Assembly: GCA_040768665.1 (NCBI GenBank)
Contig: JAXGMN010000031.1
Coordinates: forward strand, 62,001-126,000
Reading direction: 5' to 3'
Length of the DNA: 64,000 nucleotides
Source of the DNA: JABWBD01 sp040768665
Lineage (GTDB): Bacteria; Planctomycetota; Planctomycetia; Pirellulales; Thermoguttaceae
In this document: positions 24,692 through 33,525 of the stretch, in pieces
Numbering within the stretch: position 1 is the stretch's first letter
Layout: every line of letters begins with the position of its first letter
Notes under the pieces: generated by a model
Databases searched by the model: none
What the model saw: the letters and a program-made list of their open reading frames with translations, nothing else
What the model was told of the DNA's origin: nothing
Made by a program: the position numbers and the translations under genes

Positions 24692-25106
24692 CGTTTGCCA
24701 GCCTTATTGTCGTAGTGCCCTCTGCCTTGCTTCTCTTGCGACGCACGAGGCTTTGGAGTACCAGGTAAGCGCCGTCGTCTGCCGCCAGAACCGACACGAG
24801 CAATTCGACCTGCGCCTAGCTCGGCGTGTAATCGCCCATCCACTCCGTCCGTTGCTCGTGAAAACCTTCGTGTCGCATGGCACGGTGCCGCCGTCTTGGG
24901 CAAGTCAGTTAAGAATTCTCCTCGATGGTTTGTTCTGAGGCCGGACACGATTGAGGGCAATTTGCGTGCCGCAACCGGGAGTGAGTCGGGTCGCGGCACC
25001 GCAAGTCGTTCACGGCCAACAAGATAATCTCGCCGGCTCCGGAGACTACCGGGGCACGGAACTGCGATAAACGTCCGCTACTCGACCGCGCGTCAGGAAC
25101 CTGGCA
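24692..25106. other. Gap without a supported gene
   Basis: This 415-base segment lies between the receiver operon and the decayed kinase/NtrC gene. It should hold the promoter of the receiver-CsrA-Usp operon near 24692-24800. No -24/-12 or good -35/-10 pair stands out, and no coding frame looks like a family. Confidence 0.4.
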
Positions 25107-26556
25107 CTAACCCTGCGCGCTCCCGCCCTCGCCGTGAAGGCGGTGCTTCTGCATCTTCGCGTGAAGCGTCGGACGAGGTATGCCCAGCAGTCGGGCGGCG
25201 TGGGTTTGGTTCCCCTTGGCCCGGCGTAGGGCCTCGGTCAGAAGCAGCTTTTCGACCTTTCCAAGGAATTGGTCGTAAGCTCGCGGACCGTCGTGCGAGC
25301 TGAGATAGCGCCATACCACCTCGGCCAGCGTCTCGTCGTCTTTGGCAAACGGCTCGCTCGCCCTCCCCTCATCCACAGGCTCAAAGAGCGAACGCAAATC
25401 CGCCGCTTGGATGGCATGACCGCGCGTAAAAATCATCGTGCGGTGGATGCAGTGCTGAAGTTCCCTCACGTTCCCGGGCCAGGGATGACTCTTAAGTAAT
25501 TCCAAGGCGTCCTCGGAGAGCACAGGTCTGTCGGCGCCCAGTTCTTCCGCAAAGCGATTCAAGAAGAGATCGACCAACTTCGGAATGTCTTCCTTGCGCT
25601 CCCGAATCGGAGGAATGTGGATGGTCGCCACGTTCAGCCGGTCCGATCGTCTTCTGGATCGAGAACAACCACATCTTGATCGCCGTGAGCGGATTGCGCA
25701 GCTCGTGGGCCACGCTGGCCGCCAGCTTTCCTACCGAGGCCAGTTTCTCCGCACTCATCAAGCGTCTCCTGGTCTGTTCCAGCACGGCACGCCCGCTGCT
25801 CACCTCCGACATCAGGGTTCGCAGGTATTCACCCACAGCCTGCAACTCATCCTCTTGCGTTCCAACGCCCTTCGAAGTCGTACAACCTGCCGCCGCGCGC
25901 GCCTCGGCGGCAATGCTCCGCAGGGGAAGGACCACACCGCGGAGAAACAGCCAAAGCAGCCCCATTCCGATCGCGATGGTCGCGCTGACGAAGGCTGCCG
26001 CCAGCCACGTCGCCGACCTGATTCGGCGAGCCCCAGTTTCAATTGCCGCATCGACAAAACGCTCGTTGGCGGCAATGACATCTCTGCAGAGGGAGAACGC
26101 TCGCTCGTAGAGGTCCGCCAGGTCATGCACCAAAATCATTGTGGCTTCCGTTGCCTCACCCCTATCATAGAGCGACAACATTTCATCCCGCTTGGCATCG
26201 TAGTCGTGATAGACGTGATCCAAATCCCGCATTAAGGCCGCTTCTTCCGGCGTGTGTGCGGTCGATTGCGCCAGACCCAGCCACTTGTCGAACTCGGCTT
26301 TCCAGCGATGCAATTCCCGCAAATGATCGGGCCTACCGCGATCCAGGATATACGCGGACACGATCGCCCCCTGTCGCAGGAACGCGATTTCCAGTTCGTT
26401 GGCGGCGCGCACGCTGGACGCGTTGTTGGTGAGCACCTCTTGCATCAGGTTTCCGACCGCCCACATCGACAGTAGCGTCAGAAGGCTGCTGGCTGCCGCC
26501 AGGGCAACGACCCCTATGATGGCTATTGAAAACCTGGTCCCCAGTGTAAGTCGCAT
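25107..26556 (-). pseudogene. Deletion-fused histidine kinase / NtrC regulator remnant
   Basis: The 5' part (ATG at 26556, GGAGGTG upstream) encodes two membrane helices, the periplasmic sensor domain and the HisKA motif AHELRNPLTAIKMWLFSI. At about 25655 it jumps, out of frame, into the C-terminal third of an NtrC-type regulator. That part starts at DRLNVATIHIPPIRERKEDI and ends with a perfect Fis helix-turn-helix (GNQTHAARLLGIPRPTLHAKM). Missing are the kinase ATPase domain, the receiver, Walker A and GAFTGA. The intact pair at 7060-9956 shows that about 1.5 kb was lost. The fused frame adds ~50 nonsense residues to the kinase part. The DNA-binding piece could still be made from the internal ATG at 25631, but signalling is gone. 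Confidence 0.88.
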
Positions 26557-26678
26557 GAGACACCTCCAGCCCACGGATAGCTAAACCTTGGCGGCTGTGG
26601 TGCGTCCCAAGCGTGCCGCGAGGGAACCGCCAATCTGTGTAATCTAAACCAGGCAGCCCAGCCAAGCGAAGCCCTTCC

Positions 26679-26704
26679 TGGTGGCACTTGGTCCTGTGCC
26701 ACCA
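26679..26704. promoter_or_regulatory. Perfect 9-bp dyad in a divergent promoter region
   Basis: TGGTGGCAC-N8-GTGCCACCA lies between the decayed kinase gene (minus) and the PP2C phosphatase gene (plus). Its position suits an operator controlling one or both. It is not the same dyad as at 10038, although both contain GGCAC. The rest of 26557-26896 holds no gene. Confidence 0.45.
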
Positions 26705-26896
26705 CGAAGGTGAGCACTACCGCGACGGGTTGAACATACACAAAAATCGTTTCATTCAAGAATGTCTTCGGACCTGCAGGTTCCGAGAACAGCCTGCCTT
26801 GATCGTGCGTACCGGTTATGGAGAGATCTTGCCACGCTGGCCGGCTATGCGCTGAATATTCCTGGAACCAGTTCTCACAGTTCGTATCGTGGGCCC

Positions 26897-28315
26897 ATGA
26901 GTGCAAGCACAAGATCCATCGGCAGAGTGTACGCAGTCATCGCCGGTGTGACCGCGACGGCCGTTGTCAGTAGCGTCGTGGGCTTGTTCGCCTCTTGGCA
27001 GATTGCGGATCTCTTCCACACTGCAGTGACCGACAACATCCCGAGTATGCTCGCGGCGGAAGAACTGGAAATCGCGCTGTTGGAGCAACGCGGGTTGGTG
27101 TCCTCGTACTTGATGGACGGGGCGAACAAGCAGTGGCTCGAAGAGTTGGACAACGTCACCCGCGAGTTCGATCATTGGTTAAACCGGGTTCGTGACACCG
27201 TTCGCACCCACGAGCAAGAACGAATCCTCAATGAGCTGCGGATGGTGTTTCGCGATTACCAGGGCAAGCGGAAAGAGGTGGTGCAACTACATGACCGGGG
27301 AGAACCGGAACAGGCCAGGGGCGTGCTCTTGCAGGACGTCGAACCATTGTATCGGCGGGCCCACCAGTTGTGCGAGGATTTCACCACGGCGACCCAACAT
27401 TATGTCGACCGCGAAATCGAGGCCGGTCACAGGCACATCCGGCGAGTCACTTGGGCGGTTGGCGCGTACATGATCGTGACCGTGGGCCTCGGGGTCGCTT
27501 TGGTTCGCGCGTTTGCCCGGCGGTTTCGCGCAGAGCAGGCAAGAAGCAGATACGAAGCACACCTGGCGGCGGCACAACAGATCCAGGAGCACTTGTTGCC
27601 CGGCGCGACTCCTGAGATTCGCGGCTTCGATATCCATTCCGTCTGGCATCCTGCCGAGTTCGCCGCCGGAGACTACTATGACTATCTTCGATTTCCCGAC
27701 GGGACAGTGGGAGTTGTTATTGGCGATGTAAGCGGGCACGGCGTCGGCCCCGCCCTGTTGATGGCTTCGGTGCGCGCCTATCTCCGCGTGTTCGCGGAAC
27801 GGACCACCGACATCGCCCACATCCTCGATTCCGCGAATGCGGTGTTTTCACGAGACGTGCATAACGGCCGCTTCGTCACGATCCTGCTGGGACGTCTCGA
27901 CCCTGATCGCAGAACGTTCACCTACGCCAGCGCCGGCCATCCCATGGGTTACGTGCTCGGCGCCTCCGGAGACGTAAAATCGCGATTGGAGAGCACGGGG
28001 ATGCCGTTGGGGATCGACTCAGACGTCAGTTATCCCACTGCAACGGCGGTCGCTCTCTCGCCGAACGATGTCGTCCTCCTTGTCAGCGACGGTGTGTTGG
28101 AGGCGAGTTCACCAGACGGCGAACTCTTCGGCGTCCGCCGTTTGCTGGAGGTGGTGCGGGCTCATCGCCACAGTCGCGCCAGGGAGATCGCAGAGAGCAT
28201 TTACCACGCGATTTGCGCATTTTCCCGCTCAGGTGAATTGGCCGACGATGTCACAGCGACAGTGCTCAAGGTTGATCCACTAAGCGATCCATACTGTCGG
28301 GGGCCGGATGCGTAG
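26897..28315 (+). CDS. Membrane-anchored PP2C/SpoIIE-type phosphatase with kinase-like sensor
   Basis: This is a 472-residue protein from the ATG at 26897; the earlier in-frame ATG at 26762 adds 45 unlikely residues. Two membrane helices (about 8-33 and 190-215) flank a helical periplasmic domain. That domain is homologous to the sensor of the kinase at 7060: ELEIALLEQRGLVSSYLMDG against ELEIALLEQRGMVGSYILDG. A short linker leads to the SpoIIE/RsbU phosphatase domain: AAGDYYDYLRFPDGTVGVVIGDVSGHGVGPALLMA, SAGHPMGYVL, VLLVSDGVLEA and ADDVTATVLKV carry the metal-binding aspartates. Such phosphatases usually act on STAS-type anti-anti-sigma factors; none is encoded here. It is monocistronic and divergent from the broken kinase. 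Confidence 0.9.
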   Translation: MSASTRSIGRVYAVIAGVTATAVVSSVVGLFASWQIADLFHTAVTDNIPSMLAAEELEIALLEQRGLVSSYLMDGANKQWLEELDNVTREFDHWLNRVRDTVRTHEQERILNELRMVFRDYQGKRKEVVQLHDRGEPEQARGVLLQDVEPLYRRAHQLCEDFTTATQHYVDREIEAGHRHIRRVTWAVGAYMIVTVGLGVALVRAFARRFRAEQARSRYEAHLAAAQQIQEHLLPGATPEIRGFDIHSVWHPAEFAAGDYYDYLRFPDGTVGVVIGDVSGHGVGPALLMASVRAYLRVFAERTTDIAHILDSANAVFSRDVHNGRFVTILLGRLDPDRRTFTYASAGHPMGYVLGASGDVKSRLESTGMPLGIDSDVSYPTATAVALSPNDVVLLVSDGVLEASSPDGELFGVRRLLEVVRAHRHSRAREIAESIYHAICAFSRSGELADDVTATVLKVDPLSDPYCRGPDA

Positions 28316-28847
28316 TCTGACCGCCAACCAAGACCAGGTTCCCTCCCGAGGAATGACTCCGTGAAAGACCTAATCAAACCACGGATCGTTCTGCCTTGAT
28401 GAGCGGTGATGACTTGTGAACACTGATCCCACGGTCCGCGTTCCCAGCGACAGAAGTTTGCCCCGCCTGACTCCACATCGAGCCCCCGTAAGCATGAATC
28501 GGTGCAGCCCTGGCGGTGCAGGCAGCGCGCGTCGATTAGACGGCTGCTGTCGAACATGCCGATGGGTTGGGCGACCCCGGCAGACGTCCGCGCGGATTGG
28601 GGGCGACTATCGCATCAGAATCGCCATCGCCCTGGTATTGTCTGCGGCGGGAGGGATAATGGTGGCTGCGGTTGGTCGTGCCATAATAGCGCGAATCTCG
28701 GTATTTCACTGCACGATCAACAACCAGGAACCGGTGCTCGTGGGAACGGGAAAGACGTCAACCCGTATCGAGGAGATCATGCCGGCAGCTCGATTTGTCT
28801 CACTGGCGGCGCCGTGGATTCAGGCCTGAGAAAGGAGGAGAAAGTAC
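28316..28847. other. Gap without a supported gene
   Basis: This 532-base segment separates the phosphatase and the M50 protease genes. A plus-strand frame at 28416-28829 has a short hydrophobic stretch near its middle but no family resemblance, and it is rich in Arg/Pro/Ser in the manner of chance frames. GAAAGGAGGAG at its end is the ribosome binding site of the protease gene. Confidence 0.4.
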
Positions 28848-29942
28848 ATGAAATGGTCGTGGAAGCTCGGTGAGTTTCGTGCAATCGGCGTGTACATGCA
28901 TGCCACGTTCTTGATCCTAATCGCCTTCGTGGTCTTCAGCCACTGGTCCGCCGGCCACAGCGTCGGCAAAACGCTGGAGGGTGTCGGTTTCATCCTCGCA
29001 CTGTTCTCCTGCGTGTTGCTGCACGAGTTCGGCCATGCGCTGATGGCTGCCAAGTTCGGCATCAAGACTCGCGACATTACATTGCTGCCGATCGGCGGTG
29101 TGGCACGCCTGGAGCGGATGCCGGAGGAGCCGCTTCAGGAATTCTGGGTCGCGTTGGCGGGACCAGCCGTGAACGTGGTGATTGCGGCTGGTTTGTACCT
29201 CTGGTTGGTATTCAGTGCAACATTTGCCCCTCTGGAACAACTGACCGTAACCGCGGGGCCGTTTCTGGAGCGGCTGTTGGTGGTGAACGTGATCCTGGTC
29301 GTATTCAACATGTTGCCCGCCTTTCCGATGGACGGGGGGCGCGTGATGCGGGCGCTGCTCGCCACGCGGATGGAGTACACACGCGCCACACAACTCGCCG
29401 CTGCCACCGGCCAGGCGATGGCCCTTGTGTTCGGCTTGCTCGGGTTTTTTTTCAATCCCTTCTTGTTGTTCATCGCCCTGTTCGTCTGGATCGGCGCCGC
29501 CCAGGAGGCGAGCATGGCCCAGATGAAATCATCGTTGGGCGGCATTCCGGTGCTGCACGCGATGATCACCGATTTTCGGGCGATTTCGCCGGACGACCCG
29601 CTTTCCGTCGCCGTGGAGCAGCTTCTGGCCGGTTCGCAGCAGGACTTCCCCGTCTTGGAAGACGACCGCGTGGTGGGAATCCTCACCCGGCAGAACCTGC
29701 TTGCCGGCTTGGCACGCGGCGGCCCGCAGACGCCCGTGGGGGAATCGATGCAGCGAGAATTCGAAACGTCCGAGGCGGCGGAGATGCTCGAAACCGTCTT
29801 CCGCCGGCTGCAGAGTTGCCAATGCCATACCGTGCCCGTGCTTCGCCGAGGTGAATTGGTCGGTCTAGTGACGATGGACAACGTTGGCGAGTTCATCGCC
29901 ATTCAGGCGGCAATGGACAATCGAAAGTCATCCTTCGGATAG
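28848..29942 (+). CDS. Site-2-type M50 metalloprotease with CBS domains
   Basis: This is a 364-residue protein. The zinc-binding motif HEFGH is at residues 59-63 inside a membrane helix, and the third ligand motif FNMLPAFPMDGGR is at about 153-165. The topology fits group III site-2 proteases. Residues ~235-360 are a CBS pair (AISPDDPLSVAVEQLL, DFPVLEDDRVVGILTRQNLL, HTVPVLRRGELVGLVTMDNVGEF) that may sense adenine nucleotides. S2P proteases release membrane-bound regulators such as anti-sigma factors. M50-CBS proteins of this design include mycobacterial Rip3. AAAGGAGGAG precedes the ATG. The next gene follows after 6 bases, so they probably form an operon. Confidence 0.92.
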   Translation: MKWSWKLGEFRAIGVYMHATFLILIAFVVFSHWSAGHSVGKTLEGVGFILALFSCVLLHEFGHALMAAKFGIKTRDITLLPIGGVARLERMPEEPLQEFWVALAGPAVNVVIAAGLYLWLVFSATFAPLEQLTVTAGPFLERLLVVNVILVVFNMLPAFPMDGGRVMRALLATRMEYTRATQLAAATGQAMALVFGLLGFFFNPFLLFIALFVWIGAAQEASMAQMKSSLGGIPVLHAMITDFRAISPDDPLSVAVEQLLAGSQQDFPVLEDDRVVGILTRQNLLAGLARGGPQTPVGESMQREFETSEAAEMLETVFRRLQSCQCHTVPVLRRGELVGLVTMDNVGEFIAIQAAMDNRKSSFG

Positions 29943-29948
29943 AGGCTT

Positions 29949-30629
29949 ATGTCTGCGGACCCAACCCCTTCGTCCCCTTCCGCCCTGCCTCGGCGCGTCA
30001 CGCTGACGCTGCAGGCCATCATCGGTCTCGGGGGTATCCTGGAACTGTATAACCAACAATGGCTGGCTGCGGCGATCGTCGCCGGAATCCTGCTGCTGAC
30101 GACCCTGCCGGTGTTTCTCGCGCGCGGAGCAAAGATCGTCATTCCGCCGCAGTTCGAACTGCTCGCCATCGCCTTCCTATTCGCGTCACTGTACCTCGGC
30201 GAGCGGCGCGATTTCTACGTCCGCTTCTGGTGGTGGGACCTGGCGCTGCACTCGACATCAGGCGTACTGCTTGGGATCCTCGGATTCCTGTTGGTCTACG
30301 TTCTGAATCAGAATCCTCGGATCGATCTGCACATGCAGCCGGCGTTCGTTGCAATCTTCGCTTTTTGCTTCTCGATGACCGTTGGCGCGCTGTGGGAAAT
30401 CTTTGAATTTGCAATGGACCAGTTCTTCGGAACGAACATGCAGAAGCCGATGTTCGGCGACCCGTCCGGCCTGACCGACACGATGTGTGACTTGATCGTG
30501 GATGCACTCGGCACGTTGGCGGTCGTGAGCTACGGATATCAGTACCTGCGGCGCGGGAGGCCGTCCCTAATTCAACGCTGGATCCGCCGGTTCATCGATG
30601 CCAACCCGCGATTGTTTTCCCGGCGATAG
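29949..30629 (+). CDS. YjdF/DUF2238-like integral membrane protein
   Basis: This is a 226-residue protein with about six hydrophobic helices. Its conserved blocks are RFWWWDLALHSTSGVLLGILGF, FAFCFSMTVGALWEIFEFAMD and GLTDTMCDLIVDALGTL, which I recognise as the DUF2238/YjdF-type family. The recurring acidic and His residues within helices (WWDLALH, WEIFEF) might bind a metal or protons. The family has no agreed function. Coupling to the upstream M50-CBS protease by a 6-base gap suggests a shared membrane-stress role. Confidence 0.78.
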   Translation: MSADPTPSSPSALPRRVTLTLQAIIGLGGILELYNQQWLAAAIVAGILLLTTLPVFLARGAKIVIPPQFELLAIAFLFASLYLGERRDFYVRFWWWDLALHSTSGVLLGILGFLLVYVLNQNPRIDLHMQPAFVAIFAFCFSMTVGALWEIFEFAMDQFFGTNMQKPMFGDPSGLTDTMCDLIVDALGTLAVVSYGYQYLRRGRPSLIQRWIRRFIDANPRLFSRR

Positions 30630-30751
30630 GCGCCTCTCAAAAGACTGCTTGGAAACCCGGCCGATATAGACTGGCGTCCGCCAATCGGCTAAGCTGGCAG
30701 CGCGTTCCGAATTTGAAATCGGCAACCGCAATGCAGCCAAGGGAGTCGACC

Positions 30752-32344
30752 ATGAGAAGTCTCGCCGTTTGTTTCCTCGGTCTGGTTTGTTCTAACGCTG
30801 AGATTGCCGCCTTCGGCGCCTACGACGTCCAACAGTACGGAGCGGCGGCCGATGGAGAGACGCTGTGCACGGAAGCCCTCCAGAAAGCGATCGACGATGC
30901 CGCGGCGCACGGCGGCGGCACCGTCTTCTTTCCGGCCGGCCGGTACCTTTCCGGCACCCTTTGGATGAAAAGCCACGTCACCCTGGAGCTCGACGCCGGC
31001 GCAGTGCTCCTGGGCAGCCGGAATCCAAAGGACTATCCCCAAAGACTCCCCAAAATCCGCTCCTACACCGATCGGTACGTGCGACAGGCTCTCATCGCGG
31101 GCGAGGACCTCGAGCGCGTGGCCATCCGCGGACGAGGCACAATCGACGGCCAGGGAGCAGCCTTCCGCTGGAAGGAATATGAGAACCGCCCCTACCTCGT
31201 CCGCTTCGTCGGCTGCCGCGACGTGCTCGTCGAAGGGATCACGCTTGAGAGTTCGGCCATGTGGATGCAGCACTACCTGGCCTGCGACCGTGTGAGAATC
31301 CGCGGCGTGCGAGTCTTCAACCACGTCGGCTACAACAACGACGGCCTGGATATCGACGGCTGCCACGATGTCTGCGTGTCGGACTGCATTTTCGATTCCG
31401 ACGACGACGCGCTCTGCCTGAAAAGCACTCTCGACCGGGCCTGCGAAAACGTGACCATCAGCAACTGCGTGCTCAGCAGCCACTGCAATGCACTGAAGAT
31501 GGGCACCGAGTCGAACGGCGGGTTCAAGAACATCACCATCACGAATTGCACGATCTGTACGCCTCGCTACTCGAAGTCGACCTACGGCCGCCAGACCGGA
31601 ATCAGCGGCGTTGCCCTGGAAATCGTCGACGGGGGCACACTCGACGGCGTCAACGTGTCGAACCTGTCGATCGACGGCGTGGCCGTGCCGATCTTTCTCC
31701 GCCTGGGCAACCGCGCCCGGCCTTTCACGCCCGACGGGCCCAAACCGGCCGTGGGCCGTTTCCGCAACGTCAACATCAGCAACGTCGTGGCCAGCGGCGC
31801 CTCGCCGATCGGCTGCTCGATCACCGGCTTGCCCGAGCAGAGTATCGAAGGGGTCTCGCTGTGCAACGTTCGGCTTACGTTCGCCGGGGGCGGCAGTTCG
31901 GATCTCGCCGCTGCCTCGGTCGCCGAACGGGCCGAACAGTATCCCGAAGCCACCATGTTCGGCACGCTCCCGGCCTACGGCTTCTATTGCCGCCATGTCC
32001 GGGGACTGCGGCTGCAGAACGTCCGCCTGCAGACGGCCGAAGAGGACGGGCGGCACGCGATCGCCTGCGATGACGTTTCCGGCCTGACCATCTCCGGACT
32101 GGAAGCCTCCGGTCCCGCGGCCGGTCCCGCATTGATCCGCCTGACCGATACCACGGCCGGCCTCGTCACCGAGTCACGGCCGATCGGCCCCGTCGGCACG
32201 ATGCTCCGCCTGGAAGGCCCGGCCACGCGCCAAATCACGCTGGTGGGCAACGACCTGGCGGGCGTCACGCGCGTGGCGGATGCCGACGACGACGTTCCCG
32301 AGGACGCCCTGTTTCAAACGGCCAACCGGCTGCAGGGGCAGTAG
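30752..32344 (+). CDS. Exported glycoside hydrolase family 28-like protein (polygalacturonase type)
   Basis: This is a 530-residue protein from the ATG at 30752, which directly precedes a signal-like segment (MRSLAVCFLGLVCSNAEIAAF). The GH28 start FGAYDVQQYGAAADGETLCTEALQKAIDDA is followed by GGGTVFFPAGRYLSGTL. Right-handed beta-helix repeats follow. The catalytic-region motifs are NNDGLDIDGC (NTD-like), DSDDDALCLKS (DD) and SSHCNALKMGTES in place of GHG. The active-site aspartates are therefore present, but the GHG histidine motif is altered, as in non-pectin members. A rhamnogalacturonan or other uronate-containing glycan is a likely substrate. The UroD-like gene follows after 49 bases. Confidence 0.85.
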   Translation: MRSLAVCFLGLVCSNAEIAAFGAYDVQQYGAAADGETLCTEALQKAIDDAAAHGGGTVFFPAGRYLSGTLWMKSHVTLELDAGAVLLGSRNPKDYPQRLPKIRSYTDRYVRQALIAGEDLERVAIRGRGTIDGQGAAFRWKEYENRPYLVRFVGCRDVLVEGITLESSAMWMQHYLACDRVRIRGVRVFNHVGYNNDGLDIDGCHDVCVSDCIFDSDDDALCLKSTLDRACENVTISNCVLSSHCNALKMGTESNGGFKNITITNCTICTPRYSKSTYGRQTGISGVALEIVDGGTLDGVNVSNLSIDGVAVPIFLRLGNRARPFTPDGPKPAVGRFRNVNISNVVASGASPIGCSITGLPEQSIEGVSLCNVRLTFAGGGSSDLAAASVAERAEQYPEATMFGTLPAYGFYCRHVRGLRLQNVRLQTAEEDGRHAIACDDVSGLTISGLEASGPAAGPALIRLTDTTAGLVTESRPIGPVGTMLRLEGPATRQITLVGNDLAGVTRVADADDDVPEDALFQTANRLQGQ

Positions 32345-32393
32345 ACGCCGCCATCCGTGTGCCGGTCGGCAAAAACGTTGGAGCGAATCCAAA

Positions 32394-33461
32394 ATGACTC
32401 CTCGCGAACGTGTCCTTGCCGCATTGGCCCGCACCCAGCCCGATCACACCCCGTGCGACTATTTCGCGACACCGGAAATCCATCGGGCCCTGTGCGAGCA
32501 TTTCGGGGTGAGCACCGACGCCGAAGTGCGGCAGCGGCTGGGCACGGACATCCGCTACATCGAGCCGCCATACACCGGCCCGCCGCTGCCGACCTTTGAC
32601 GACGGGTCGACGATGAACCTGTGGGGCATTCGTCGCCGACCGATGGCCAATGAATACGGCGAATACGCCGAGCCGGTCGGGCTTCCGTATGCCGGTTGGA
32701 CGTCCGTCGAAGAGGCGGAGCGGTTCGCCTGGCCCGATCCCGACTGGTTCGACTACGAGGCAATCCCCGCGCTGTGCGCCCGTCAGCCGGACCTGGCGAC
32801 TGCCGCCGGCAGTTTCCACGTGCAGGACTTCATCAACAGCGTGGCGATGGGGCGAGGCGTGGAGCAGGTGCTGCTGGATATCGCTGCGGAAGACCCGGTC
32901 TACCTGTTCATAGTCGAAAAGCGCCATCAGTTTTACCTTCGCCATATTGAACGGATTCTCGACGCTGCCGGCGGACGGATCGATCTCGTGCTGGCCGGCG
33001 ACGATTTCGGCGGCCAGCGGGGGCCGCTTATTTCGCCGACTGCCTTCGAGCGTCTGTTTGCGCCGAAGAAGAAGGATCTCTTCGATTTGGTGCATTCTTT
33101 CGGCGCCAGGGTCACCCATCACTGTTGCGGCTCCAGCCGCCGCTTGATACCGCACTTCATCGCCTGCGGCATGGACGCCCTACAGACGATCCAGCCGCAG
33201 GCCGCCGGAATGAACCCCTACGAGCTGAAAAAGGAATTCGGCGACCGGATTACTTTGCACGGAGCGGTCGACGTGCAGGGCTGGCTGCAGCGGGCCACTC
33301 CCACAGAGATCGCGGCCGAGGTCAGCCGCCTCATCGACGAGGTGGGCGACGGCGGCGGATTCATTCTTGCCCCCTGCCATCATATTCAACCCGATACTCC
33401 GCTGGAAAACGTGCTGGCGGTGTACGGCACGGTCGCCCGCCGCCGTGGACGGGAGATCTGA
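32394..33461 (+). CDS. Uroporphyrinogen decarboxylase-like protein (methyltransferase-type)
   Basis: This is a 355-residue TIM-barrel protein from the ATG at 32394; the longer in-frame start reads through the upstream intergenic space. The first residues MTPRERVLAALARTQPDHTPCD and the block VLAGDDFGGQRGPLISP match the UroD/MtaA/CmuA superfamily. THHCCGSSRRLIPHFIACGMDAL carries the His/Cys region that binds zinc in the methyltransferase members. C-terminal GGFILAPCHHIQPDTPLENV also fits. Genuine HemE would show a conserved N-terminal RQAGRYLPEY motif, absent here. A corrinoid-type or sugar-linked methyltransfer role is more likely. It follows the GH28 gene and may share its transcript. Confidence 0.82.
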   Translation: MTPRERVLAALARTQPDHTPCDYFATPEIHRALCEHFGVSTDAEVRQRLGTDIRYIEPPYTGPPLPTFDDGSTMNLWGIRRRPMANEYGEYAEPVGLPYAGWTSVEEAERFAWPDPDWFDYEAIPALCARQPDLATAAGSFHVQDFINSVAMGRGVEQVLLDIAAEDPVYLFIVEKRHQFYLRHIERILDAAGGRIDLVLAGDDFGGQRGPLISPTAFERLFAPKKKDLFDLVHSFGARVTHHCCGSSRRLIPHFIACGMDALQTIQPQAAGMNPYELKKEFGDRITLHGAVDVQGWLQRATPTEIAAEVSRLIDEVGDGGGFILAPCHHIQPDTPLENVLAVYGTVARRRGREI

Positions 33462-33525
33462 ACCTATTCGGCGTACTCTTCGGCCATCATCAGGCTGCTC
33501 CTGCCGAGGTCGGTTGACACCCGAT

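Noticed and set aside
28416..28829. A 137-codon plus-strand ORF before the M50 protease
   Set aside because: No family resemblance and no good ribosome binding site at its start. The central hydrophobic patch alone is not enough.
30689..32056. A 455-codon minus-strand frame opposite the GH28 gene
   Set aside because: It is antisense to clear GH28 motifs; the composition (Val/Asp/Gly/Arg) is typical of a shadow frame.
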